From positions 38,083-102,082 of the forward strand of contig NZ_JBGQQU010000006.1 in assembly GCF_045528445.1 (NCBI RefSeq): a DNA stretch of 64,000 bases, in the 5' to 3' direction. Positions within the stretch are counted from its first letter, which is position 1; every line of letters starts with the position of its first letter. This document shows, in pieces, positions 54,785 through 63,891 of this stretch. This DNA is from Desemzia sp045528445 (lineage in GTDB: Bacteria > Bacillota > Bacilli > Lactobacillales > Carnobacteriaceae). Made by a program: the position numbers and the translations under genes. The notes beneath the pieces were generated by a model. The model was not told the DNA's origin. It searched no databases and worked only from the letters and a program-made list of their open reading frames with translations.

Positions 54785-54816
54785 AAAAAAGAGATAGGGG
54801 GATCTATCTCTTTTTT
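54785..54816 (+). terminator. Intrinsic terminator in the ABC-F leader
   Basis: AAAAAAGAGATAG, GGGGAT loop, CTATCTCTTTTTT. A perfect 13-bp stem whose T-tract is the right arm. Confidence 0.85.
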
Positions 54817-54870
54817 GCGTACCTAAAAACTGTTGATTTGCATGGACTATACTAAAGGAGTGCAAATATA

Positions 54871-56352
54871 ATGGAAGAATTATCTATTGAGCTAAAAAAT
54901 ATGGAAGTCAGTTTTCAAAACAAAGAGGTCTTATGGATTGAACAGCTCACAGCTTATCAAAATGAGCGTATTGGAGTGGTAGGTAAAAATGGACAAGGAA
55001 AAAGCACCTTATTGAATGTGATAAGTGGAGAGTTGCAACCAAATTCCGGAACGATTAATCGTCAGGTAGTATTTAATTATTTTCATCAGGTGGAAGAGAT
55101 GGATGAAACAAAACAAGCTGCAGAGTTGGATTCTCACATTATGGGGCGACTCAAAGTGCCGAATAATGCCATCGAAACATTGAGTGGAGGAGAAGAGACC
55201 AAATTTAGACTGGCTCAGACACTGTCTCTATATCAAATGGGGTTATTGTTGGATGAACCAACAACCCATTTGGATCGAGAAAGCGTCCAATTTTTAATTG
55301 AAGAACTAAGATATTATTATGGAACATTGATTGTAGTAAGCCATGATCGTTATTTTCTAGATCAGTTAGTAACCAAAATATGGGAGGTAGACAAGGGGAC
55401 TGTTCAAGAATATGCAGGGAATTATTCAGCTTATGTGCGACAGAAAGAACAAGAAAAAAGCGAACAGCAAAGAGAGTTTGAAAAAGTATCGAAAGAAAAA
55501 AAACGCTTGGAACAAGCAGTAGAACAAAAAAAGCAACAAGCTCAAAAAATAAGTCAAGTCAATGAAAAACAAAAGAAACGTGCGATTCGTCCCGATCGAT
55601 TGTCTTCCTCCAAACAAAAAGATACTGTTCAAAAGAATGTTCAAAAAACAGCTAAAGCGATGGAAAAACGAATTGAACAACTGGGAAAGGTTGAAGCTTT
55701 TCAAGAAACGAAAGAAATTCGATTTCCTGCTAGCGAAGAATTAGCGATACACAACCGATTCCCAATTAGAGGCAGTGATATCGATTTATACGGAGGAAAT
55801 AAGCTGCTTTTGAAAAAAGCAAACTTTCAATTTCCTCTTGGAAAACGAATCGCTATTATTGGAGAAAACGGAAGTGGAAAATCGACTTTATTAAAATCTA
55901 TTTTATCAGATGGAGAAGGCGTCACTCTTTCTCCGAAAGTAGTTTTCGGCACGTATCGACAAATGGCGTACAAGTTAACTGATTCCTCTTCACTACTGGA
56001 TTATTTGATGAAACAAACTGATTTTTCAGAAAAAATTGTGCGTTCTGTATTGAATAATCTAGGTTTTTCACAAATGGAAATTAGGAAACCACTCAAATCG
56101 TTAAGTGGTGGAGAAGCCACACGGATTTCCATGGCCTTGCTGTTTATTAAACCGTCTAATGTATTGATATTGGATGAACCAACTAACTTTATTGACATCC
56201 AAACGATCAAATCTTTAGAAAAGTTTATGAGAGGTTATCCAGGTACAGTTATTTTTACTTCTCATGATCAATATTTTGTGGATCAAGCAGCTGACCAAGT
56301 TTGGGAAATAAAAAATCAGGAGTTTTCTTTAATTAAAGGAGACCCTGTATAA
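54871..56352 (+). CDS. ABC-F ribosomal protection ATPase, Msr-type
   Basis: This 493-residue protein has two ABC domains and no membrane segments. Walker A motifs are GKNGQGKST (about 38-46) and GENGSGKST (about 331-339). The signatures are LSGGEETK and LSGGEATR. Walker B motifs are LLLDEPTTHLD and LILDEPTNFID. The inter-domain linker (about 185-290) is long and basic (RPDRLSSSKQKDTVQKN..), as in Msr proteins, which displace macrolides from the ribosome exit tunnel. The drug range is inferred. It sits behind a leader peptide and attenuator and has its own SD (AAAGGAG). Confidence 0.88.
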   Translation: MEELSIELKNMEVSFQNKEVLWIEQLTAYQNERIGVVGKNGQGKSTLLNVISGELQPNSGTINRQVVFNYFHQVEEMDETKQAAELDSHIMGRLKVPNNAIETLSGGEETKFRLAQTLSLYQMGLLLDEPTTHLDRESVQFLIEELRYYYGTLIVVSHDRYFLDQLVTKIWEVDKGTVQEYAGNYSAYVRQKEQEKSEQQREFEKVSKEKKRLEQAVEQKKQQAQKISQVNEKQKKRAIRPDRLSSSKQKDTVQKNVQKTAKAMEKRIEQLGKVEAFQETKEIRFPASEELAIHNRFPIRGSDIDLYGGNKLLLKKANFQFPLGKRIAIIGENGSGKSTLLKSILSDGEGVTLSPKVVFGTYRQMAYKLTDSSSLLDYLMKQTDFSEKIVRSVLNNLGFSQMEIRKPLKSLSGGEATRISMALLFIKPSNVLILDEPTNFIDIQTIKSLEKFMRGYPGTVIFTSHDQYFVDQAADQVWEIKNQEFSLIKGDPV

Positions 56353-56489
56353 AATTGCTCGATGTTGTTTTGAAAAGAGGCTTCTTCGATTCTCGCTATC
56401 TACTTGCTTTTTTGTTAGAATAGTAAAGAGAAAACTTTGTTAGCTTGGAGCTGAAAACCAGCTAAATAATGGTTATGAGGAGACATAAA

Positions 56490-59150
56490 ATGACTAAAAA
56501 AAAGAAATTAGTGCTGATCGATGGAAGTAGCGTAGCTTTTCGTGCTTTCTTTGGCTTACACGCTCAATTGGAAAAATTTAAAAATCATTATGGCCTGCAC
56601 ACCAATGCTTTATATGGATTCCATAATATGATTCAAAGTGTGCTGAAAGCAGAAGACCCCACTCATATTTTAGTGGCTTTTGATGCAGGAAATACGACTT
56701 TTAGAACAGAATATTTTCCGGAGTACAAGGCTGGACGTTCTAAAACGCCTGGTGAATTTACAGAGCAAATGCCTTATTTGCGTGATTTGTTAAAAGGATT
56801 TGGGATTGCGCATTATGAGTTGGTGAACTATGAGGCTGATGATATTATAGGAACCTTATCTATCAAAGTGGATCCGGAAGAATTTGATGTAGTGGTCATT
56901 TCTGGTGACCGTGATTTGACTCAGTTGGCTAAAGAAAATGTTCGTGTAGATATTACAAAAAAAGGTGTTTCTGATCTCAAACCGTATACAGTTGAATCGA
57001 TCAAAGAAGAAATGGGGATTTCCCCTTTACAAATTATCGACATGAAAGGGTTAGCAGGGGACAGTTCCGATAATATTCCAGGTGTTACCAAGATTGGCGA
57101 GAAAACAGCGTTGAAGTTATTGCAAGAATATGGTTCGGTTGAAGGTGTCTATGAGAATATCGGTGCTATGAAGCAAAGCAAACGCAAGGAAAACTTGATC
57201 AATGAAAAAGATATTGCGCTGATGAGTAAACGCTTGGCTACTATCGATACCGATTCACCTCTTGAAATTACGATAGACGATTTAGAGTATCATGGAGCAG
57301 ATTTGAAGAAATTAACGGAATTCTATAAAGAGATGGATTTCAAATCTCATTTAAGCAATCTGGATACTACAGAATTAGATGCTGAAAAAGAAGCCAATCG
57401 TACAGAGATTACGTATGAAGTCGTGACAGAAGTTACCGAAGACATGTTTGAAAAAGACATGGCTCTCTATGTACAAATGTTGAACGACAACTACCACACA
57501 GCGGAGATCGTAGGCATCAGTTGGGGAAATGCAGAACGGATCTATGTAGGAGAAGCAGATACTATTTTAACCTCTCCAGTATTCAAAAAATGGGCAGAAG
57601 ATGAGTCTCTTTCAAAAGCTGCGTTTGATGCTAAACAAGTCTATGTGGCTTTGGATCGTTACGGCATTAAGTTATCTGCTATTCAATATGATGTATTGTT
57701 AGAAGCTTATTTGCTGGATGTGAAAGACAACTCCAATGATTTAGCAGCCATTGCAGAAGAGTACGATTACCATGATGTTGCTGGAGACGAAAGTGTCTAT
57801 GGAAAAGGAGCTAAAATCAAAGTTCCTGAAGATATTTCTGTTATGCACACGCACTTGGCTCGAAAGGTAAAAGCTATTGCTACTTTGGGACCTGCCTTGA
57901 TGGAAAAATTGGTTGCCAACGATCAAAAAGAGTTGTTTTCAGATATCGAGTTGCCATTAGCGATCATTCTTGCTGATATGGAAATCCAAGGAATCACCGT
58001 AAATGGTAAACGATTGGAAGAAATGAGAGATGAATTTGCGATTCAGTTAAAAGAAATCGAACAAAAAATCTACGCAGAAGCTGGTGAAGAATTCAATATT
58101 AATTCACCGAAACAATTAGGCGTTATTTTATTTGAAAAAATGGGTTATCCAGTAATCAAAAAGACCAAAACAGGCTATTCAACAGCTGTAGGGGTTCTAG
58201 AACAATTGCAGGATCAAGCTCCAATCGTGGAATTTATTTTAAACTACCGGCAAATTGCGAAGATCCAATCTACTTATGTAGAAGGATTATTAAAAGTTGT
58301 GCGTCCGGATACTGGTAAAGTGCATACGCGCTATATGCAAACTATTGCTCGTACAGGTCGCTTGAGTTCGGTTGATCCTAACTTGCAAAACATTCCGATT
58401 CGTCTGGAAGAAGGTCGTAAAATACGCCAAGCGTTTGTACCTAGAAAAGCTGGTTGGAAGATTTTTGCCTCAGATTACTCACAAATCGAATTGCGTGTAT
58501 TGGCTCACATCTCCAATGATGAACATATGAAAGAAGCTTTCATAGAAGAGCAGGATATTCATTCCAGTACTGCTATGCGTGTATTTGGTATTGATAAACC
58601 AGAAGACGTGACAGCTAACATTCGCCGACGTGCGAAAGCTGTTAACTTTGGAATCGTCTATGGTATCAGTGATTATGGATTGTCTCAAAACTTAGGAATT
58701 ACACGTAAAGAAGCACAGCAATTTATTGATACGTACTTCGAAAAATATCCTGGTATTGAAGCTTATATGGAAGATGTCGTCAGAGAAGCAAAAGAAAAGG
58801 GCTTTGTGGAGACGTTGTTCAATCGTCGCCGTTATTTGGCAGACATTAATTCACGCAACTTTAACTTGCGTTCATTTGCCGAGAGAACAGCTATTAATAC
58901 GCCTATTCAAGGTAGTGCTGCAGATATTCTGAAAGTAGCGATGATTAAAATTGCTCAAGCGTTAAAAGAATCTGATCTGAAAGCGACGATGTTATTGCAA
59001 GTGCATGATGAGTTGATTTTTGAAGCACCAGAAGAAGAAATCCCGGCTTTGCAGAAAATGGTGGAAGATGTAATGGAGCATGCCGTCGATTTGAGCGTGC
59101 CGTTGAAAGTAGACAGCAACTTCGGCCAAAGCTGGTACGAAGCGAAGTAA
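56490..59150 (+). CDS. polA: DNA polymerase I
   Basis: PolA fills gaps and removes RNA primers. Start ATG 56490 (MTKKKKLVLIDGSS, 886 residues, SD GAGGAGA) is preferred to an ATG 21 bases upstream. The 5'-3' exonuclease domain spans 1 to about 300 (SGDRDLTQLA, IPGVTKIGEKTA). A 3'-5' exonuclease-like domain spans about 315-470. The polymerase domain has DYSQIELRVLAH and LQVHDELIFE. The middle domain lacks an obvious DxE proofreading motif, as in Bacillus-type Pol I. Confidence 0.97.
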   Translation: MTKKKKLVLIDGSSVAFRAFFGLHAQLEKFKNHYGLHTNALYGFHNMIQSVLKAEDPTHILVAFDAGNTTFRTEYFPEYKAGRSKTPGEFTEQMPYLRDLLKGFGIAHYELVNYEADDIIGTLSIKVDPEEFDVVVISGDRDLTQLAKENVRVDITKKGVSDLKPYTVESIKEEMGISPLQIIDMKGLAGDSSDNIPGVTKIGEKTALKLLQEYGSVEGVYENIGAMKQSKRKENLINEKDIALMSKRLATIDTDSPLEITIDDLEYHGADLKKLTEFYKEMDFKSHLSNLDTTELDAEKEANRTEITYEVVTEVTEDMFEKDMALYVQMLNDNYHTAEIVGISWGNAERIYVGEADTILTSPVFKKWAEDESLSKAAFDAKQVYVALDRYGIKLSAIQYDVLLEAYLLDVKDNSNDLAAIAEEYDYHDVAGDESVYGKGAKIKVPEDISVMHTHLARKVKAIATLGPALMEKLVANDQKELFSDIELPLAIILADMEIQGITVNGKRLEEMRDEFAIQLKEIEQKIYAEAGEEFNINSPKQLGVILFEKMGYPVIKKTKTGYSTAVGVLEQLQDQAPIVEFILNYRQIAKIQSTYVEGLLKVVRPDTGKVHTRYMQTIARTGRLSSVDPNLQNIPIRLEEGRKIRQAFVPRKAGWKIFASDYSQIELRVLAHISNDEHMKEAFIEEQDIHSSTAMRVFGIDKPEDVTANIRRRAKAVNFGIVYGISDYGLSQNLGITRKEAQQFIDTYFEKYPGIEAYMEDVVREAKEKGFVETLFNRRRYLADINSRNFNLRSFAERTAINTPIQGSAADILKVAMIKIAQALKESDLKATMLLQVHDELIFEAPEEEIPALQKMVEDVMEHAVDLSVPLKVDSNFGQSWYEAK

Positions 59151-59175
59151 AGTGTTGGAATGGAGGAAATAAAGT

Positions 59176-60054
59176 TTGCCGGAATTACCAGAAGTTGAAA
59201 CTGTCCGCAAAGGTCTTGAGGCGACAGTAAATCAGGTGACGATTCAAAATGTCTCTGTGTATTGGGATAGGATTATTGCGGGAGCGATATCGAGTGCAGC
59301 TTTTAAAGAATTATTATTGGGGGAAACCTTGCGGAAATTTAGGCGCAGAGGAAAATTTTTGTTGCTGGATTTTGATCACTATACCTTGATTTCACATTTG
59401 CGCATGGAAGGGAAATATGAAGTGGTTCCTTCTGAAGATGAATTAAAAAAACATACACATGTCGTTTTTCATCTGACAGACGGCAGAGATATTCGGTACT
59501 TGGACGTTCGTAAGTTTGGACGGATGGAACTGGTCTCTCTGGGAGAGGAAGAAACGGTTGCTGGAATTCAGCGATTGGGGCCCGAGCCTTTTACAGAGGT
59601 GTTTTTGCTAGAACCGTTTCAATCTAAGTTAAGCCGCGTTAAAAAAGCCATAAAACCAGCATTGTTGGATCAAGGATTGGTAACGGGATTAGGAAATATT
59701 TATGTAGATGAAGCTTTATTTAAAGCTAAGATACACCCCATAAGACCCGGCAATTCTTTGAAGCCGGCAGAAGTTAAAAAGCTGCATCAAGCCATTATCC
59801 AAGTGTTGGGGAATGCCATCAAAGCGGGAGGAACTACGATACGATCTTACCTTAACGCATTAGGGGAAGCCGGGCAATTTCAACAAAAACTAACCGTTTA
59901 TGGACGTACAGGACAACCGTGTATCAATTGTGGAAGACCGATTCAAAAAATGAAAGTTGCTCAACGGGGCACGCATTACTGTGCACACTGTCAAAAATGG
60001 ACTGAAAAAAATGTCTTGCCTGTAGTATCGGATGAAGTCAAGAGCGAGAGCTAA
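59176..60054 (+). CDS. mutM: Formamidopyrimidine-DNA glycosylase
   Basis: MutM excises 8-oxoguanine and Fapy lesions. It starts at TTG (SD GGAGGAAAT) and reads MPELPEVETVRKGL, 292 residues. Pro-2, the catalytic nucleophile once Met is removed, and Glu-3 are in place. A helix-two-turn-helix is at GLVTGLGNIYVDEALF. The C-terminal zinc finger is CINCGRPI..CAHC, with Arg in VAQRGTHYC. polA-mutM-coaE is a conserved order. Confidence 0.97.
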   Translation: MPELPEVETVRKGLEATVNQVTIQNVSVYWDRIIAGAISSAAFKELLLGETLRKFRRRGKFLLLDFDHYTLISHLRMEGKYEVVPSEDELKKHTHVVFHLTDGRDIRYLDVRKFGRMELVSLGEEETVAGIQRLGPEPFTEVFLLEPFQSKLSRVKKAIKPALLDQGLVTGLGNIYVDEALFKAKIHPIRPGNSLKPAEVKKLHQAIIQVLGNAIKAGGTTIRSYLNALGEAGQFQQKLTVYGRTGQPCINCGRPIQKMKVAQRGTHYCAHCQKWTEKNVLPVVSDEVKSES

Positions 60055-60070
60055 GGATGGGGGGACTCAA

Positions 60071-60673
60071 ATGTCTTTTGTTTTAGGTCTGACCGGCAGT
60101 ATTGCTACTGGAAAGTCAACTGTAAGCAATGTTTTTAAACAAGCTGGCGTACCTGTAGTAGATGCTGATGTCGGTGCCCGCGAAGTAGTAAAGCCAGGAA
60201 CAGAAGGGTTAAAACGGATAGAAGCTGCATTTGGGAAAGAGGTCGTAATGACCAGCGGGAATTTAGACCGCAAAGCATTGGGAAAAATTGTCTTTCAAAA
60301 CAAAGCGGAATTAAAAAAATTAAATCATATACTGGGTGATTTGATAGCTGTCTGGATTCAGACTGAAAAAGAAAAGTACATTGATCAAGGAGCTCCACTA
60401 ATAGTGTTGGATATTCCTTTACTATTTGAGAGTGGATATGATCAGGATGTAGAAAAAGTAATGGTGGTAGCCACTACACCCAGTATACAATTGGAGAGGC
60501 TGATGCAGCGAGATCAAATTGATGTCAAAGCTGCTCAACAAAAGATAGCTGCTCAACAATCCATTACTGAAAAAATCATGAAAGCCGATTTTGTGATCGA
60601 TAACAACGGCTCCAAAGAAAACACTCAACACCAAGTGTTGTATTGGCTTGATAAGCAAGATCTTCGTAAATAA
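60071..60673 (+). CDS. coaE: Dephospho-CoA kinase
   Basis: CoaE performs the last step of coenzyme A synthesis, phosphorylating dephospho-CoA. Start ATG 60071 (MSFVLGLTGSIATGKS, 200 residues, SD GGATGGGGG) is preferred to one 39 bases upstream that would overlap mutM. The P-loop is at residues 8-16 (GSIATGKST), with DADVGAREVV and LDIPLLFESG following. It is separated by 16 bases from mutM and likely co-transcribed. Confidence 0.96.
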   Translation: MSFVLGLTGSIATGKSTVSNVFKQAGVPVVDADVGAREVVKPGTEGLKRIEAAFGKEVVMTSGNLDRKALGKIVFQNKAELKKLNHILGDLIAVWIQTEKEKYIDQGAPLIVLDIPLLFESGYDQDVEKVMVVATTPSIQLERLMQRDQIDVKAAQQKIAAQQSITEKIMKADFVIDNNGSKENTQHQVLYWLDKQDLRK

Positions 60674-60690
60674 CCTGGATGCAACAACAC

Positions 60691-60734
60691 GCTAACGAAA
60701 TCATCAGAATTTATCTGATTTCGTTAGCTTTTTT
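60691..60734 (+). terminator. Intrinsic terminator after coaE
   Basis: GCTAACGAAATCA pairs with TGATTTCGTTAGC, followed by TTTTTT. Confidence 0.9.
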
Positions 60735-60814
60735 CAGTTCTTGTAAAAAGGGTTTGGAAAAGGAAAACCTGTTCTGATAAGGAATAAGCTGTTTTTTAGA
60801 ATTCCTATCTGTGT

Positions 60815-60820
60815 TATAAT
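60815..60820 (+). promoter_or_regulatory. nrdR -10
   Basis: TATAAT, about 70 bases before nrdR. An adjacent GGCTATATAACA resembles part of an NrdR box, but no convincing pair of boxes was seen. Confidence 0.4.
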
Positions 60821-60888
60821 AGGCTATATAACAAAGTACAATAGGATGATTATACAAAAAAATACTTTTAAAAAAAGGATGATGAACA

Positions 60889-61356
60889 GTGCAATGCCCT
60901 CGCTGTCAACACAATGGAACTAGGGTCATCGACAGCCGTCCAGCAGATGAAGGACGAGCTATTCGTCGTAGAAGAGAATGCGAATCGTGTCGATACCGTT
61001 TTACAACATTTGAAAGAATTGAACGTGTTCCACTATTAGTAGTGAAAAAGAATGGCGATCGCGAAGAATTTAACCGTGAAAAGATCCTTAGGGGTGTAAT
61101 CCGGTCCTGTGAGAAGAGACCTGTTCCGATGGATCAAATGGAAAAAATTGTGAATGAAATTGAAAATGATATCCGTAGTTTAGGAGAAAATGAAGTGTCT
61201 TCAACGGTTATTGGAGAACACGTGATGGAAAAATTAGCAGAGGTCGATGATGTAGCGTATATTCGCTTTGCTAGTGTGTACCGTCAGTTTAAAGACATTG
61301 GAGTTTTTATGGAAGAAATGAAAGAATTGGAACGGAAGAAAACCGAAAAGAAATAA
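60889..61356 (+). CDS. nrdR: Transcriptional repressor NrdR
   Basis: NrdR is the (d)ATP-sensing repressor of ribonucleotide reductase genes. It is 155 residues from a GTG start (SD AAAAGGATGA). The N-terminal zinc ribbon is CPRC..C..C ([13 protein letters not shown], then [12 protein letters not shown]). The ATP-cone spans about 50-140. It precedes dnaB-dnaI, the usual order. Confidence 0.96.
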   Translation: MQCPRCQHNGTRVIDSRPADEGRAIRRRRECESCRYRFTTFERIERVPLLVVKKNGDREEFNREKILRGVIRSCEKRPVPMDQMEKIVNEIENDIRSLGENEVSSTVIGEHVMEKLAEVDDVAYIRFASVYRQFKDIGVFMEEMKELERKKTEKK

Positions 61357-61380
61357 GTGATACGAAAGGAGTAGCCAAGT

Positions 61381-62832
61381 ATGTCGTATCCTTGGAAAAA
61401 CCTGAGTCCTAAAGATGGATTTATGGTCAAACAGAGTGCATTGCTTTCGGATATCGACCAACAGATTCTGACCTTTTTGTATCAACCTTTAATTGGTTCT
61501 GCAGCCTACAGTTTATATATGACGTTGTGGACAGAAACAGAGAAAGATACATTTTGGAGTGAAGGGATTCTTCACGCAGAATTGTTGTCGTTATTGAATC
61601 TCGGAATGCCAGAAGTGTATCAAGCCAGAATTCGACTGGAAGCTATCGGCTTATTGAAAACTTTTGTCCAAACCGAGCCCGAAAAGCTGTATGTCTATGA
61701 ACTCCAAAAACCTCAAACGAGTAAAGCTTTTTTTGAAGAAGATTTATTTAGTTTATTGTTATTGGAGCGAGTGGGTGAACGAAAATTCAAGCAATTGCGC
61801 AATCGATTTTCAGTCCAGCCCATAAATAAAGATCAATATGCTGAAATTACGAAGTCTTTTTTGGATGTCTATCATATGAATACAGATCAGTTGAAACAAC
61901 ATGAGACCTTATTCAAATCCTCTCGTTCACTGATTGGGGATGCAGCGGAATCTGCAGTCACTTTGAATGCTGACACATTTGATTGGAACTTCTTTTACAA
62001 TGGATTAAATCAGCACTATGTAAATCGTTCGGCGATTACAGCGGATATTCGTGAAACGATTCTGACGTTGCACCATATGTATGCTATTAATGAATTGTCG
62101 ATGCAGCATTATATTTTGGAAGCATCAGATATGGATACAGGCGTTATTGATGCACGCAAATTGAAGAAAAATATTGTTGATGATTTCCACCGCGAAAATA
62201 AAGAGAAAATACAGTTGCAGGATGTTGTGCAACAAGAACTAGAAGTCACTACGGCCACTCAATCACAAAGGGAACAAGATTTGAAACACCAAGGTTTTTC
62301 AGACTCTGATATTCTAGTGATCGAAGCCAGCAAGCAGTATTCTCCGGCTGAATTTATGAACGATATCAAAGAACAGAAAAATGGGTACATCTCTAAACCA
62401 GAAGAATGGACATTGGAAGACATTGTAAAAAAATCTCATTTATCGAATCCGGTGATCAATATCTTGATCCATTACATTTTGGTCGTCCAAGGAAAAGTCG
62501 TTTTTGAAAAGGGACTGGCTTATACGATATCGAATGATTGGGCTCAAAATGAGATCAAAACACCAGAAGCTGCTTTGAAGAAAGTACGTGACCTGTACCA
62601 AGAAAACGCAGAGAAATACCAAAAGAATCAAGACCGGAAGCAAAATACTTCGGCTGCGCGGTCAAATAATAACTATTCACGGAATAAAAACGTTGTTCGC
62701 AAAGAGAAGCTGCCAGATTGGGCAAAAGAAGGGTACCAAACACCTAAAGAAACTTCGATTAGTCCAGAAGCGGAAAAACAACTTCAAGAAAGACTGGCAC
62801 GTATTCAGAATATGCAAAAAGAAGGTGAGTAA
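61381..62832 (+). CDS. dnaB: Replication initiation and membrane attachment protein DnaB
   Basis: This is the Gram-positive DnaB (not the helicase), a loader component of replication initiation and restart together with DnaD and DnaI. It is 483 residues long. The N-terminal DDBH1-like winged helix begins MSYPWKNLSPKDGFMV. A C-terminal DDBH2-type domain is about 330-390. A basic Asn-rich tail precedes LPDWAKEGYQTPKE. It sits 24 bases after nrdR and 2 bases before dnaI. Confidence 0.93.
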   Translation: MSYPWKNLSPKDGFMVKQSALLSDIDQQILTFLYQPLIGSAAYSLYMTLWTETEKDTFWSEGILHAELLSLLNLGMPEVYQARIRLEAIGLLKTFVQTEPEKLYVYELQKPQTSKAFFEEDLFSLLLLERVGERKFKQLRNRFSVQPINKDQYAEITKSFLDVYHMNTDQLKQHETLFKSSRSLIGDAAESAVTLNADTFDWNFFYNGLNQHYVNRSAITADIRETILTLHHMYAINELSMQHYILEASDMDTGVIDARKLKKNIVDDFHRENKEKIQLQDVVQQELEVTTATQSQREQDLKHQGFSDSDILVIEASKQYSPAEFMNDIKEQKNGYISKPEEWTLEDIVKKSHLSNPVINILIHYILVVQGKVVFEKGLAYTISNDWAQNEIKTPEAALKKVRDLYQENAEKYQKNQDRKQNTSAARSNNNYSRNKNVVRKEKLPDWAKEGYQTPKETSISPEAEKQLQERLARIQNMQKEGE

Positions 62833-62834
62833 TC

Positions 62835-63773
62835 ATGGATGATGTAGGAAAAAGCCTGACAAAAATCATCAAAGAGAGAAAATGGAACGAAGAGTTCAAC
62901 AACTTGATGCAAGACGTTATGAATGATACAGATGTCGTACAGTTTATCCAAGAGCACAATGAGGAACTGGATCGAGCAGCTATCGAAAAAAGCGCAGCTA
63001 AATTGTACGAATTTGTCAATGAAAAGAAAAAATACCAGAATAATAAAGACAATCAATTGGCTCCTGGATATCAACCCAAATTGATTATGAATCACCACTA
63101 TATTGATGTGACTTATGTGCCAACATCTGAATTAGTGGCAAAACAAAGGGAGAAAAGTATTAAGAATTTGATTCATTCGATGGATATGCCAAAAGGTATT
63201 CGTGAAGCAACACTCAAGGAGTTTCAAACTACGAATGAACGACTTCAAGCAAAGATAGAAGCTTTTGATTTTGTGGAAGCATATCTGAATGAACCGAAGA
63301 AGTTTCACCGAGGGCTATATTTACAAGGTTCATTCGGTGTAGGAAAGACCTATTTACTTGGTGCGATTGCCCATGAACTAGCAAAAAGCGGCTATTCATC
63401 TACCTTAATGCATTTCCCTTCTTTTGCGGTAGAAATGAAACAATCCATAGGTCAAAATACGACAGGTGAAAAAATCGAAGCCGTTAAGCGGGCGCCTATC
63501 TTAATGTTGGATGATATCGGAGCAGACTCCATGTCCAGCTGGATTCGAGATGATGTTTTAGGGGTTATTTTGCAATATCGAATGCAAGAACAGCTGCCGA
63601 CTTTCTTTTCTTCCAATCTTGATATGAAACAGTTGGAAGAACATTTGACGTTCACTCAACGTGGGGAAGATGAGCCGTTGAAAGCTCAGCGAATTATGGA
63701 ACGTATCCGTTTCTTAGCGAAAGAAATTACCATGCAAGGTGTCAATAGACGCCAACAACAATATGAAGAATAA
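62835..63773 (+). CDS. dnaI: Primosomal protein DnaI (helicase loader)
   Basis: DnaI is a AAA+ ATPase that loads the replicative helicase DnaC. It is 312 residues long. The N-terminal helical region lacks the two zinc-ligand Cys sets of some relatives, and no Cys was seen there. Walker A is GSFGVGKTY (about 163-171). Walker B is LMLDDIGADSMSSW (about 220). An arginine finger region is near RIMERIRFLAKE. It is preceded by dnaB. An insertion sequence begins 14 bases after the stop. Confidence 0.94.
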   Translation: MDDVGKSLTKIIKERKWNEEFNNLMQDVMNDTDVVQFIQEHNEELDRAAIEKSAAKLYEFVNEKKKYQNNKDNQLAPGYQPKLIMNHHYIDVTYVPTSELVAKQREKSIKNLIHSMDMPKGIREATLKEFQTTNERLQAKIEAFDFVEAYLNEPKKFHRGLYLQGSFGVGKTYLLGAIAHELAKSGYSSTLMHFPSFAVEMKQSIGQNTTGEKIEAVKRAPILMLDDIGADSMSSWIRDDVLGVILQYRMQEQLPTFFSSNLDMKQLEEHLTFTQRGEDEPLKAQRIMERIRFLAKEITMQGVNRRQQQYEE

Positions 63774-63823
63774 AATGTTGAAAAAACTGTCAAGCGAAAG
63801 TTAAAATGTCCTAAAAATAAGGC

Positions 63824-63870
63824 TCACATTAATGCAAGCTTTTACTTCGCAAAAGCTTGCATTAATGTGA
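63824..63870. terminator. Perfect 20-bp hairpin at the end of the transposase gene
   Basis: TCACATTAATGCAAGCTTTT pairs with AAAAGCTTGCATTAATGTGA around ACTTCGC. There is no U-tail in either direction. It lies between the transposase stop and the element end, where it could block read-through. Confidence 0.6.
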
Positions 63871-63891
63871 CCAAATTTGTTAAAATTAGTC

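Larger units (their letters stand above)
54634..54816 (+). promoter_or_regulatory. Attenuator of the ABC-F gene
   Basis: GGATTTGAAAATGG (54634-54647, covering the leader start codon) pairs perfectly with CCATTTTCAAATCC (54745-54758). A further A-T pair makes a 15-bp helix. A terminator (AAAAAAGAGATAG / CTATCTCTTTTTT, 54785-54816) follows. GAGATA also occurs at 54772-54777, an alternative partner for the terminator's TATCTC. A ribosome stalled on the leader would cover the first arm and change folding, which suggests drug-induced read-through into the ABC-F gene. Confidence 0.7.

Noticed and set aside
55426..55704. 92-residue minus-strand frame opposite the ABC-F linker
   Set aside because: It is Phe-rich, being the complement of the Lys/Glu-rich coiled-coil codons, and has no SD.
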